Below, one piece after another: positions 50,259-61,520 of a DNA stretch of 64,000 bases. Within the stretch, counting starts at the first letter, position 1; the number at the start of each line of letters is the position of its first letter. The position numbers and the translations under genes are program-made. The DNA is from Diplodia intermedia (Eukaryota > Ascomycota > Dothideomycetes > Botryosphaeriales > Botryosphaeriaceae). The stretch covers positions 62,001 through 126,000 of the forward strand of contig JAKEKT010000059.1 of NCBI GenBank assembly GCA_021495925.1, read 5' to 3'. Below the pieces are notes generated by a model that saw only the letters and a list, made by a program, of their open reading frames with translations, had not been told where the DNA came from and ran no database searches.

Positions 50259-52227
50259 AAGCGCCTACACTAGTCACTGGACATGGTTGGACCGAAATCG
50301 TGGATGACTGTAATACTCAGCCCTTACCAGAGGATTACCTTCAGCTCATCCTTTTATGTTTCCTTTTTTTCCTTTTCTTCCATCCACTTAAAGATAATCT
50401 GCGCAAAAGAGGAATGGGGCAATGGTATAAGCACGAGTGGCGGCGGCGTTGCGGGACGACGGAGAAAACCCATCTTAGCATGTACGATTACTTGACACCA
50501 ACAAAAGAACGAACTGGCTTTCTTCTGTCTAGATCCAAGCGTGGGTGATCTAACCCGACCATATCTATTTGGCCCCGCTGATTGGCCCAAATCTTGTTAC
50601 ACCCGCTTGACATGGAAGCCCAGACGTGGGTGAGGGCCGAGATTTCCCATGCATAATCAAGGGTTCCCCTGGAGAGTTGGCGCACCGGTGGCATGGTTGG
50701 CAAGGTCATGCTGGGGCAGGTGCTGCGGAACGATTACCGCTGCATGTTGGTGGTCGTGGAGGAAGGGGTGAGTTGACGCGTGTAAGCAGCGTACATACCT
50801 GGGGTAATAGTCTGTGGCCCTGTTTCTCACCCATGCGCAAGCAATTTCATCCAATCGGATGTTGCCCGTTTGTTGTCCCTGCACCGATGATCACTCACCA
50901 CAGCTCGTTAACATTCTCCGTGTCCCGTAACTGCTGTCCTGTCGGTCTGCCCGTTCCTTCTCGAGGACCCTGTTTGCACAAGTTTCTGGCAACTCCATGA
51001 GGCGATTGTACATACATACGTGGGATCCAGCGAGAGAAGCGCGGCAAATGGTTGGAGCACCGTCCTGCTAAGAGCTGGCCTTGGAGGATATCCTCGCGTC
51101 TGGAAGGACGGGACTCTTGACGTGAGGGTGGTCCGGACTACGACCGGCGAGGCGTACTCGACACGCACCAATCGGAGCAAAATCCGACCCAGGAGCGGAG
51201 GTGGTGCGGAGACGCCTATCAAGTGAGATGTCCAGCCAGAGCTGTGCATGGCTCCAAAGTTCTCTTAATGTCATGCTCCCACGGCAGCAGGTCCTCGGAT
51301 TATCGGGACCCCATCAAACTCAATTCTTTTCTCCGAGGCTGAAGTGCTTCGAGGCCGGCCCAATGACTCGACAGCTCTCGAGTTCGAGCGACGTCGTCAA
51401 AGTGTTGACAGAAACCCACCTCGGTCGAGTAGCGGCGAACGAGGTGTGAACCTCACGGCATCTATATCAGTAAGAGTCCAATTATCGACGCTTGGTCGGC
51501 CAGTGCGGTCTCGCTCATGTGATCGATCGCCGCCAGAATCATCGCGATCGGACCTGTTCTGTTTCTCCCTGTCTCGCTCTCGTGTCGAACTTCACGAGCA
51601 CAGCATCTCGCACCAACGTTTGCCAAAGCGGCCAGAGTGGCGATGTGCTCAAGAGGAAGCGAGATGGGACATTTATACCAGTATGGTCAGGGCCGAGCCT
51701 CTATCGGATCAGCTGTCTAGGCTGGCAGCATCGTCCACGGAACGCGCGATGCGGAACTCGCTCCGCCACAGCAGGGTACAGCAAATTTTGAGCCCCCTAC
51801 GCCCAACCGGAGATGCTACACCCTTCCTACGTCTGCAGTTGGATCCTATTAGTCTTATATGCAGACAACCGCGCCCAGATACCGGATTCAACTACCCACA
51901 CAAGTATGATTCAATATCTCTGTAAGGCAGATGTAGGGGGGGCTCAGTTGCTGTGTCGCGTTTCTTGACTGATCCGTACCGTCACTTAGTCCGTCCACTA
52001 CTCGAACTGCTGCCCATAGTCAGCGCGGAAATACTGGCGGCATCTGCGAAGAGGTATGTTCGATATTCCAATCTATCGGTTCAAATGACGCCAGGAGCAA
52101 CAGGACCACCCTAACAGACGTTGTCAAAAGCAATGGGGGCAAACGAGTAGGTGAACATGAATGAGGCCCGCGGCCATGTTTCTCTCCAACGGGCCCAGGG
52201 AAATGACATCAACAAATTGGGCGGCCG
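50259..52227. other. Gene-poor region with inverted-repeat element
   Basis: 2 kb between a plus-strand and a minus-strand gene. It holds an element copy at 51826-51904. The longest frame (51344-51925, plus) runs into that element and has no domain. No gene is supported. Confidence 0.5.
51826..51904. mobile_element. MITE-like inverted-repeat element, copy 5
   Basis: The right end GGATTCAACTACCCACACAAG (51884-51904) matches the family closely. The left end CCTACGTCTGCAGTTGGATCC (51826-51846) matches the left end of copy 4 at about two thirds of positions. Length 79 bp. Confidence 0.4.
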
Positions 52228-52905
52228 TTATGCATCCCTCACGGGATCGTAAGGAACTGTGCCGGCTTTAGCACGCACGACACCAAAGGCATAAAGCCTA
52301 CAGAGCTTCGAGGAAAGGAGAGAAAAGACCAAAGACGTACCTGTTCGTCTGTCGGCACCGGACGCTTCCGGCAGAGCAACAGGCGAGGCATTTTCAAGAG
52401 CAGGAGAACTGTCGTCGGAGTCTGCGCCGTCAGCGGTGGGGCACGGGCGACGAGAGGGACGGCAGTACCTGGGTGACGCTTCTTGTTCATACCGTACCGG
52501 AAAGCATTCCACAGCATCCAGCGGATGACCCAGTTGTCCTCGTTCTCGCCGTCCAGGAAGCGGCCAAGCAGGTAGTACGGCTGGGTGGTCGGGCTGGCCA
52601 GGCTGTAGATGCGGAGAACCTCGCGGTGCATGGCCGTCTCGGTGATCTGGCTGGAAGAGAAGGGCGGCTGCACGGTCACGTCGTCCCGGCACTGGGGCAC
52701 CAGGTTCTCGCGGCGTTGATACAGCCGGGCACGGCCTTCCATGGCCTCGCGCTGGCCGGACGATTAGCTCGCAACGGCTGGCTGGGCTCTCGGCGGCCCT
52801 CACCTTGATGGCCATGTACACCTGCCTGTCGCCGGGGCGGTCGTTGGACAGGCCCAGGCTCTGGAGAAAGTCGGCCTTGGATCTGCTCACCGCGAGCCGC
52901 ACCAT
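52228..52905 (-). CDS. Hypothetical conserved-looking protein of unknown function
   Basis: Four exons, complement(52804..52905, 52469..52751, 52341..52421, 52228..52256), give 164 residues with introns of 52, 47 and 84 bp and all phases closing. It begins MVRLAVSRSKADFLQSLGLSN and has a Gln/Arg helix REAMEGRARLYQRREN. A region rich in aromatics and acids follows (QPYYLLGRFLDGENEDNW, then VIRWMLWNAFRYGMNKK). The tail is Ser/Asp/Pro rich and ends VPYDPVRDA. No signal peptide, transmembrane helix or named domain is seen. The ordered Trp/Tyr-rich core and clean splicing argue that it is a real gene. The last two exons are less certain than the first two, since they encode disordered sequence. It stands alone with more than 1.5 kb of empty sequence on each side. 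Confidence 0.65.
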   Translation of the reverse strand: MVRLAVSRSKADFLQSLGLSNDRPGDRQVYMAIKVRAAESPASRCELIVRPARGHGRPCPAVSTPREPGAPVPGRRDRAAALLFQPDHRDGHAPRGSPHLQPGQPDHPAVLPAWPLPGRRERGQLGHPLDAVECFPVRYEQEASPRYCRPSRRPCPTADGADSDDSSPALENASPVALPEASGADRRTGTSLVFSLLSSKLCRLYAFGVVRAKAGTVPYDPVRDA

Positions 52906-54423
52906 GTTGGCCGGTCAGGACGCCAACTAGCCACGGGCCCGGGCGGGAGAGCATGCACAATAGTTTCGGGACAGGACGAAGCGGCGGACTCGGGCAGGGC
53001 AGCGAGGCGAACGCCCGAGGGGCTCAAATACCGACAGCGCGACGCCTCAGCCTCAGGCCGGCCGAGCACGGCGCCGGTTGGGGCGGGAAAGTGCGGGGAT
53101 GACGGCCAGCACATCGGATTGATCAGCCAGGGAAGCCGTGAGAGAAGTTGCTGCCTCCGTCAGTAGCAGAGCAGCGGTGCTGATCGTTGCTGTTCCGACG
53201 CTAGAGGCCATCAACAAGGCTAAGGCGCGGCGCTGCTGCAGCGCGCTCTGGAGCCCTTCCACCGGGACAGGGTCCTGTGTGGCTTCGATGGACCATCTCT
53301 GTCTGTCCGGCCGGGGCCCGCCCGAAGCAGCTACCCGCAGACGAGCGCCGGGCTGCAAGCGAGCAGACACTTGCCCGCTGTCAGCTAACCAGATGCCCAT
53401 GGGGATCGACGGCAGTGGCGCCGGTCCCGCTGACTGGCGATCCGCGTCCGCGTGGGCGTCGAGGCCTCGACGCAGCTAGCCATGGCTGCCGTGCTCCCTC
53501 CCGCCAGTGCCTGTGCGAGAGGCCGGTACATGGGCCGCTCCGCCCGGGATTTGGCTTTCTTGCGCCTGCCCGCCCAGTCACAGCCCGCCGTCCGCCGCGC
53601 AAGGATATTGGCCGCCGGTTCACTTCCCATCGGCCCACTTGCGAGCAGATCGGCGACCTCACCACCTCGCCACTGGACTGCCGCGGAGCCCAAGCCCGTC
53701 AGAGCGTGCTTGCGGGGGGAGAGTCTTTCCCTGCGCCAATCCCCCAATCCCAGCCGTACACCGGGCCGCGGCCCCGGAAGCTCGGTGTGTGCTGCCTCGA
53801 GCAGCGAGTGGGGGTTGTCATCGGCCGCGGAGAGTGCAAAACGAGCCGTCCACAGGGCTGGTCGATGGCGAGCCGGAGCCGCAAGCGCAGTGGTTGTCTT
53901 CCGCCGTCACCAAGCCGCCACCAGGCGTGCCGTGGAACCCATGCTAGCAACGGAGGCTATACATGTTGGCGAATGACATGCATACGCCGGCTGACGCACG
54001 CGGCCCAGCGCCCGCAATCTCCCACCGTTCCACGGCATCGAAACCATCACTTGCATGCAGGCGAGGCCGACTGACGTCTCAGGCACTTCAACCGCCCCAG
54101 CCTCACTCTCACGCCCGGAGCTCACGAAAGTGCGGCTTCTCTTGTGTCTTGCACTCGATTGTCTCGGTATTTACGCAGCAATCAATTAACATTCTGGCTG
54201 ACTGCTTGTTGGAAGAAAAGGAAAAAAAAAATATGGACAATATGGACAGTGGAATTGGTTCAAAAAGATGCGTTCTCTTGCCCGTCTCCGTGGCCGGTGT
54301 TTGCCTGCACGATTCTCATTCAATAACGGTTGCCCTCGTCTCCATTGCGCGCCGGATGGGCAGTCGACATTCAGCCGTCGCCCTCATCGGGGTTCTCGAC
54401 GTCCGCGTCATAAGGGGTTCGCT
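52906..54423. other. Gene-poor region
   Basis: 1.5 kb between two minus-strand genes with overlapping GC-rich open frames on both strands (for example 53277-54074) and no recognisable product. It includes the promoter of the orphan at 52228-52905 and the 3' flank of the repeat-precursor gene. An A-run (GGAAAAAAAAAATATGG) lies near 54224. Confidence 0.45.
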
Positions 54424-55005
54424 CTAGACGACGTCGCGCTTCTCATCCTTGGTGTTGCCGGTCATGGCATCGCCGACCTTCTCGAACGGCTTTTTGAAAT
54501 CGTCCCAGCTGAAGGGCGCGGCCTCGCGCTTCTCGGTGTTGCCGGTGATGGCGTCACCGACCTTTTCAAACGGCTGCTTCACATCGTCCCAGTCGAGGGG
54601 CGCGGCCTCGCGCTTCTCGTCCTTGGTGTTGCCGGTCATGGCATCGCCGACCTTCTCGAACGGCTTCTTGAAATCATCCCAGCTGAAGGGCGCGGCCTCG
54701 CGCTTCTCGGTGTTGCCGGTGATGGCGTCACCGACCTTCTCAAACGGCTCCTTCACATCGTCCCAGTCCAGGGGCGAACGCTTCTCGTTGGAGCTCTCGT
54801 CGTCGCCCTTACCGGTAAGGAAGTTGCCGACCTTCTCGAAGGGCTTGGCCACGTCGCTCCATTCGAAGGGGGAGCGCTCCTGGACGCGGCTGCCGCTGAG
54901 GTGGACGACGCCGGCCTTGGACGTCTTGTGGGTGGGCAGCTGGGCCGGGGCGGCGTTGGCGGCGAGGATCAGGGCCGCGAGGGCGGTGGCAGAGGAAAAA
55001 TGCAT
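54424..55005 (-). CDS. Secreted Kex2-type repeat precursor (KEP-like)
   Basis: A single exon gives 193 residues from the ATG at 55005; an in-frame ATG 12 nt upstream would disturb the signal peptide. Residues 1-21 are a signal peptide (MHFSSATALAALILAANAAPA). A pro-region of about 23 residues ends in Glu-Arg. Five repeat units then follow, each 26-32 residues, four of them ending in Lys-Arg preceded by Glu. Each unit has a W(D/S)D(V/F)xxPFEKVGxxxTG core predicted amphipathic. The last three full units begin Glu-Ala right after Lys-Arg, as in yeast alpha-factor, where Kex2 cuts after KR and a Ste13-type dipeptidase removes EA. Two unit types alternate (PFSWDDFKKPFEKVGDAM and PLDWDDVKQPFEKVGDAI). 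There is no Cys and no GPI signal. The gene would yield several near-identical secreted peptides of about 24-28 residues. Function unknown. A TATA box lies 136 nt upstream. Confidence 0.85.
   Translation of the reverse strand: MHFSSATALAALILAANAAPAQLPTHKTSKAGVVHLSGSRVQERSPFEWSDVAKPFEKVGNFLTGKGDDESSNEKRSPLDWDDVKEPFEKVGDAITGNTEKREAAPFSWDDFKKPFEKVGDAMTGNTKDEKREAAPLDWDDVKQPFEKVGDAITGNTEKREAAPFSWDDFKKPFEKVGDAMTGNTKDEKRDVV
54436..54777 (-). repeat. Coding direct repeats of the KEP-like gene
   Basis: Units at 54436-54525, 54526-54609, 54610-54699 and 54700-54777 alternate between two types. The 30-codon type (54436-54525 and 54610-54699) is almost identical at DNA level, so the period of the higher-order repeat is 174 bp, suggesting a recent duplication of a two-unit block. 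Confidence 0.85.
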
Positions 55006-58000
55006 GGCTGGTAGCAACTGGCAGCGGACTGAAAGAGCGTGGATCGGCTAGGAGGTGAGGGAATGACGAGAGCGAAGAAACGACAAACAATGCGGGGTAG
55101 AAAGAAGGGTGTCGTGGGCCGGGGCGAGGTGGGAGGCGGGCCTTATATTGGGCCACGGCGCTTCGTGCTAGGCTGGTGCCGTGGCCACTGGCAAATACGT
55201 GTCTCACAGGTGGCCCACGCCGTCTCAAGGGAATTGTCGCCCTGATCGCCGCGTCTCCTGTGCGCTCGTGTGGTCAGGGGGCAGGGCAACCGATCAGCGC
55301 CGCCACCTTCTCGTTTCATGTGAAGTGAGTCTATTTTGCGCAGGGCCGCCCGTGGAGCGGATCGACGCCTTGCTGCCATGACGTTGGCCCGGCCCACCGC
55401 AGGGCGAGGCGCTCGCGGATTGAAACAGACGCGGCAGGAGGAAGTGGTGAAGAAGAAGCAGGCGCGCCGGCGCCGACCGCAGCCCTGCAGATAGCGCTCG
55501 GCCCGATCTCTCCGCCGCTGACCGCCCGCCGTTTCTGCCGCCTGTCCCAGCTCCAGGTACCCAGTGTAGACCCAGCTCTCCGGTCTACCTCTCCGGCTCC
55601 GTCTCCGGCTCCGCCTCCGCCACGGCCTCCAAACACTTGCGTCGGCACCGCTGCAACCAAGTCCTGCTCGTCATCGTGTTGCCATGGACGCCTTACCGCC
55701 CACCGACCTTCCCTGACGGCCTGTAGGTCGCGCGCACGTCATCTTCTCAACCTGGCGGACTAATCGCGGATTTATGCAACCAGACGCTTCCTCGAACAAA
55801 GGTGGAGCGTAAGAGACGACGAGAGGAAGTGCAAGCACGCCTGGGACTCTCCTTCGCAGAGCGCCCGAAGGCGGCTCCCAGATGAGTTTCTCCCGCCAGC
55901 CGGCACATGTGTGCCCGACCCATTGGACAAGCAGCCGCCCTTGCTTTTGGCATCGGATGATACGCTCGATCGGGGTCCCGGAGCTCAGCTCCACGCACTT
56001 GGGCGGGTGCGGGCACGAAGCCCTTGTGATTGGAGATGCCCCCCGCTCATCGGATGCCGCTCTCTGCTGCATGCAGTCCTTGGCTGCCCATGCCTATCCG
56101 GCACCTCTGTTGCCGACCGGAATGACAGCAGCGAAGCCGAGCTGCCATCGCCGCTCCGGAAATGTTGCTCTGCAGTCGACATGTCATCCCATCAGCGCCC
56201 ACTGTGTAACCACCCCACGCTAGGATCGCTGTAGGGCTGGTAATTCCCCGCGCCACTGATAATAATGCATGCTTCCTGCAAAACTCGGGCCAAAGGTTCG
56301 TATTTGCGCTTCCCCCACCTGTACCGTCCTCACCGTCCTGGCCCTGTGGCTGCCTCAACCGCTCCTTTACCGCCGAACACGCTCCAATCCGCTTGTCACC
56401 GTCAACATCAGGGCCACTTGCCGAGCCTTACTACGCGACGCAAAGCAGGCGACGGGAGGATTCGGTGCGGTGCATTCCCTTTCCTACCCATTCTTCCATC
56501 CTGTTGTTGCCGGCGGAAATGCCAAGGTCCGGAGATATGCTGTCCAGAGGCTCGCAACCCCGGCAAGCTCAACTCCTTGTCGAACATGGGTGGCCGCATG
56601 GCTTTCCATCTATCCCGCATCCGATGTCTTTAGTAATTCCTAGGCATCCCTTATCCTGCGAAACGCGTCAGTACCCGATCTATAGCTTGGTCAAAGTCGT
56701 GCCCAAAACATGCACCAATAACTACCTAGTTCCGCCGTCAGGCCGCCCTTTCGGTCTACCACGACATTGGTATCAGGCACAGAACGGGAAGCCGGAACCG
56801 CAGGTGGAGATACAGAGAGCGGAGCCTCGCCAACAGGCGGCCGCTGGTCGTGCTGCTGCAGCGGTCCAGACCATTGCGACCGCCTGAAAACCCCCATCAT
56901 CAACAACGCCTTTTATGCCACGACTTTCGGTCCCCGCGTTCTCGCCAAGGCCCTGTGGCAATTACCATCGATTGATATAGATTGAACATGAAGGCACCAT
57001 GGCGTTGATCACCTAGCGCAATCGTATGGCATTCCACAAACTCCAGAGATTGCACGGCTTCCTACGATCCCATCTAGCATGCCAGCGCTAAGCTTGTGGA
57101 CAAGTCAGCGTTTTCGCCGAGTGTCTGCTGGCGTGCATGGTGGACGTGGGGCAACTCTCCTGCCCGCAGCGCGGCAGCCTGTGTCTCGTCCCACTACTGC
57201 CCATGCCACCACATCCCCGCGAACCACCTACCTTTTTGCAACGGACGTCGGTACGCCACCTCTTGCCTGTCATACAAGGGCAGCTAGATCCCAGCCATGT
57301 CGCCACACCGGAGAGGTCTCCGCTCCTTGCCAAGCATTCAACCGGCAGCCATGTACGAAAAGCAAGGAAGGATCAACCACATGTACCCCTCAATGGTCGG
57401 CACCAAATAATATGTTCTGTCGCTGAGTGCATGCATGAGAACCCAACTGAGATGGCCCAATGCCACTGTTGGCGGAGCATGTAACAATGCATACACGGCA
57501 AGCCTCACTACTTTTTGCCTCGACATCTCGTTTTTGTTTCCGTGTTCCGGCCATTTCTCTAGCTCAGCCCTTTGCTGATCTCCCGAGAGACTAAGAAACC
57601 GTATCTGAACCATCCACTGGCCTACCTACGTCGGTGCCACGGCCACGCCGTGTAAGTTCGAGATGGTTTCACTCAAGAGCACCAAAGCGACCATTCGAAG
57701 CGGGTCGTTGGGTAACTATGCCGAAGCTCCGAACAGATTATTCCTTGGGCACCAATCACCAGTAACGACTCGCAGCTGATGCTGGGATAACCCAAACTGT
57801 CCCGTTTTGGACTGGTCATTCAAATGCAGCTGAGGTATGTGACTAGGCAGGAACAGCGTTGGAATTACACGGTGGATTGCAAATGTGTGAGCCCAGAGAG
57901 GTATTTCGTCCACTCTATTTACTCCGGTATTTGAGTCCGATTTCTTGATTCATACATACGGTCTTTAAACTCACATCTACGTCCAGATATGCCCACGCAG

Positions 58001-58280
58001 AGGAGCTCAGAAAAGTCACATATACGTCTAAACATTCACTTCTGCTGCCCACTTCAGAGGGCTCGAAGTTTTTGAAATCCACTGTATTGGTAAAGCAAAG
58101 TCACCTACGTCCAATGATTATTTAAACTAAACAGTAGGCTTCAAATTCACCAGAGGTCTTACCAATTGTCAGTCTCCGGGGGTGCTAGAACGTGACAAAG
58201 GCTACGAGTTGGGAGCAATCCAACGTATGTATCAGTGTTCCGGCACGATCCCCATTCCCCTCCTTGACCCTTCCCCGGGA
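55006..58280. other. Largest gene-poor region
   Basis: 3.3 kb between two minus-strand genes. The first 150 bp are the promoter of the repeat precursor. The longest frame (56393-56887, plus, 164 codons) ends Gln/Ala rich and has no domain, signal or supporting splice context. The 57.5-58.2 kb part is AT rich with several CTACGTC motifs. No gene is supported. Confidence 0.5.
55141..55147 (-). promoter_or_regulatory. TATA box of the KEP-like gene
   Basis: The minus strand reads GGCCCAATATAAGGCCC: a TATAAGG box overlapping a CCCAAT motif, 136 nt upstream of the ATG at 55005. Confidence 0.5.
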
Positions 58281-60669
58281 CTAGTTCGAGCTGACTAACC
58301 ACCGTTGCTGATTACTGACGTTCTCCACGGGCTCATCTGCTGCGGTAGGTCCACAAAGTCCTGTTTCGGCTGACCAATCCAGACGTGCTCCGAGGGCAAT
58401 TTCCTCCGCACTGCTCAAGGGCATGGGGATGCCGTATGCTGCTATTGGGCCCTCAAAGCCACTTCGATTAGCCGCATTGATATTCTCAAACGGAGAGCAG
58501 ATTTGGGACATTAGATGCCGGGACACCTCGTGGAGCTGGGACTCGCCCGGAGGAACCTTCAGCAGAGTCTCCCACGTCAGGCTCGGATGGGCCTGGAATG
58601 TTTCGCGAGGAGGGCTGAAGCAGTACATCTGCTCAATGGTCTCGGCGTCGTCCTCGGTCATGAAAACAAGATAGTCGTAATGGCTCTGGACGGAATCCAG
58701 AAGCTCCCCGGCAAGGTGGTCCGCGTTGGCACAAAAACTCAGCACCGCCAAGGACTGGCTGGCCAAGGCCAAGTCTGGACGGCATTGTGCCACTGGGAAG
58801 CCATGCAAGAGTCTCTGCACGACCATGAACAGTATCTCCGCGGTGGCGATATACGATTGGAAAATGCATAGCCAACAGCGCTGTAAGACGCCGCCATATG
58901 CGTAGATGAGACCAAGAACCCTCGCGCTTGTCATTGATGCGGCGAAGCCCTCTTCAATTGAGTCGCAAAGGTCTCGAATAGTGTCGTCTGCCAGGGCAAG
59001 GTCGCTCATCGTCGTCGGAACGTAATGGTAGAAGATTTGGCGTTGAAGGTATATTGTAGCCCCCAGATGAAGGCAGTGCATGAGATGGATGCCGCGCCTG
59101 GAGTCTAGATTGATGGTTGGCGCCAACAGCTGCGCCAGCTGCATCGATGGATCGAGTTGCTCGGACCACCTTCGTAGATCCGCCTTGACACTGTTGATGT
59201 CGTCCTTTGAGATTTCGGTAAATGCAAAGGCGGTTTGAGATAGCTTCGCCTTGATGATGGCGATTTGTGTCATTTTCATCTGAATGGTGTCTGCGCTGCA
59301 AGCATCCGCTTCCGAAAGCACATTCCCGGACTGCATTTGTTAGCGAAGGACATGGATGTTAAAGGGGCACGCGGACAGCGATGAACCTCTCCATCCAGTC
59401 ATCCAACGACGAGTAGCCTAGCGTCGCAACCAAGCACCTATCGAAAATCAATATCCCCGGCCACACCAGCCAGTCCGATTGAAGGGTTCGCTCACCTTTT
59501 GCAACACAACAGTGTCTTCCAAGCCTGCTTGTAGTCAATCCATGACTGACGCGGAAGACGGGTCGGAGGATCGCCCGCGAGCACGCTTTGGCCTATGCCC
59601 AGGCCAAGTCCCATTTCTTCGGCAATCTCATTAGCACAGGAACATATACCTTTTCGTTGATATCCAAGTCATGCTGGAGGGGAAATCAGGATATGTACTC
59701 GTGAGACAAAGGAGGCATACCGACGTATACTAAGGAAACGGACGCCTTCTTCAGGATGTTGTACATGGCCAGCAGGGCACACGCCTTCATGGCCCTCAAC
59801 GGGTCCGCTGCTATGGCGTCATCCAGATACTGCCTGGCAACATTGTAGAAGTAATGGCCGTTTTCGGAGCTTATCCTGCCCTGGGAATACTGTGCGCCCA
59901 AGGCGGCCATTGCGCAGACTTCGCAAATGGACGCCTTGGAAATGGCGGCATCATCATTGTCCTGGACCTCCTGCAGCGCGGCACCCCCCTGCGCCTTGGT
60001 GAAGACGAGGAAGAGGAGGCCGGTGCATTGATGGAAAACCCGGAAGGCTTCACGGGTGGCGGGCGACCTGAGGAGAGCGAATACGGAAGACAAGAGTCGG
60101 TGTTGATTTGACGGGTGCAAAGTGTCCACGGAGGTGCCACTGGATGAGGGCGGAGGCGGCTGGAAGGTCGGGTCTTGCGGTTCTGAAGTCGGTGTCGAAT
60201 CCAACAGGTCCAAGCCCGCGGGTTGATCGAGGACGTGCGAAGGGTCGGGGCTGGACTTGATGCGCTCCAGGATGCGTGCAGCCTCGTCTGGCGGCGCCAT
60301 CTTGAGAGCCCATAGCAGGCTGACGGAAGTGGACACACGCGTCTGAAGCTCGGAAGTATGGCTCTTGAGGGCATCGGTTCTGCTCTGACCCTCGGGGACG
60401 TCGTACGCGCAATCGGCTTCAGCTTTCTTGGAGGCGCATTGATGGCAGGCCGGACGGGCTCCGTCGCACTGTGAGGGTTGAGTCAACGGAACCATCTGTC
60501 AGATCTACAGCCACGAGATTACCTTTATCTTCCGCTTTTGGCAGGGAAGGCAAGCCACGGACAGGATGCCCTTTGGGCGCTTACGTTTCCGGCCGGCGAT
60601 CGGGGAGGGTTGCGCGGAAGGGTCGGCGGTGAGCGGCGAGAGCGAACGTGGTACTATTTGACGGGCCAT
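58281..60669 (-). CDS. Zn2Cys6 fungal transcription factor
   Basis: Five exons, complement(60523..60669, 59721..60468, 59496..59649, 59371..59437, 58281..59330), give 721 residues with all phases closing. The binuclear cluster is spliced across intron 1: ACLPCQKRKIKC then DGARPACHQC and EADCAY, with Cys at 40, 43, 50, 57, 60 and 69 (C-x2-C-x6-C-x6-C-x2-C-x8-C). Basic residues precede it (GRKRKRPKG). Residues 200 onward form the helical middle homology region seen in many such factors, including AAISKASICEVCAMAALGAQYS, YDD-type helices, SCANEIAEEMGLGLG and MKMTQIAIIKAKLSQTAFAF. These proteins bind CGG-type elements as dimers and commonly control a pathway gene nearby. No adjacent enzyme cluster is present; the closest neighbour is the MARVEL protein. 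Intron 4 is only 40 bp (GTGCCC donor), so that junction is the least certain. Confidence 0.87.
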
Positions 60670-61520
60670 GGAGGAGGGTAGGTGTGCGTAGGCACTCGGG
60701 AAGCTGACAGGATCATATCAAGGCGTCTGAAGACCGATCCGATGGCAGTTGCGGGTGCAGGCTTGTTGGAGATGGGGCAGCAACTTGGGTGTGTAGTCTT
60801 GAGCAGCGGAAGATAGCACTCGCTGAACGTGGCATCGAGGAGAGCGGCGCGTGTTGCGAGGTGTGCCTTTGAGGCAGCGGGACTCCACATGTGCCGGAAA
60901 AGACTCCGAACGTTCCATGTTCATGCATGAAGGTCGCATGTGTGTGTCTGCACCTCCAACCCGCCCTTGACAGGATCGCATCGGAGTATATAGCCCGCTA
61001 GCCACTGGCTTCCAATCAGCTGTATTGAACTCTCCTCGCCTGGCGCCCCCACTGCCGGCAATGGTAGACAGGAAGACTTCGATATCACATGACATTTTTC
61101 AAGCCTGATATCCCCCGGCCTATCTTGAATTAATGCATTGCATGGCACTTTGGCCATCGAAGACCAGAGGACATGGGCAGTGGAAGCGCAGGTTGTGGGA
61201 TGAGTGCTGCAGCAGTCATGTATAAAACCCAGAGGCCAACGTGGTCGAGGTATCTTGGCCCGTAGTAAAAGCTCCCTTGACTCATCAAGCCGTTGCATCT
61301 GCCACTCTCCCTCGTGAAACACCGAACCACGTCTGCAGATTCATAGATAATAGTGACATTGAAAGAAGCAGAAGGAAAGCCTCGAGCATCAAATTCACAG
61401 TAGGGCATCCTCCATCATTGTCATGTTCTCGCCATTATATCACGTCTTTCGGGTGCTGATCATGCGTCAATACCTTCTCAGCCCGCAGATTTCAGCGATC
61501 CTTTCATACCCATGCCTCTC
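60670..61520. other. Promoter region of the transcription factor
   Basis: 851 bp between the factor's start and the MARVEL gene's stop. It contains a palindromic TATATA at 60987-60992, about 320 nt upstream of the factor's ATG, and a plus-strand TATAAAA at 61221-61227 with no gene downstream on that strand. No gene is supported. Confidence 0.5.

Noticed and set aside
51344..51925. 193-codon plus-strand frame sharing GFNYP with frames at 0.2 and 41.5 kb
   Set aside because: The shared peptide arises from the repeated inverted-repeat end (GGATTCAACTACCC) read in one frame, not from a conserved protein.
54268..55014. 248-codon plus-strand frame opposite the repeat precursor
   Set aside because: It mirrors the repeats (GVAGDGVTDL units) but has no signal peptide or processing logic, whereas the minus strand has signal peptide, Lys-Arg sites, a TATA box and leader.
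56393..56887. 164-codon plus-strand frame in the 3.3-kb gap
   Set aside because: No signal peptide, domain, splice context or TATA box; Gln/Ala tail suggests chance opening.
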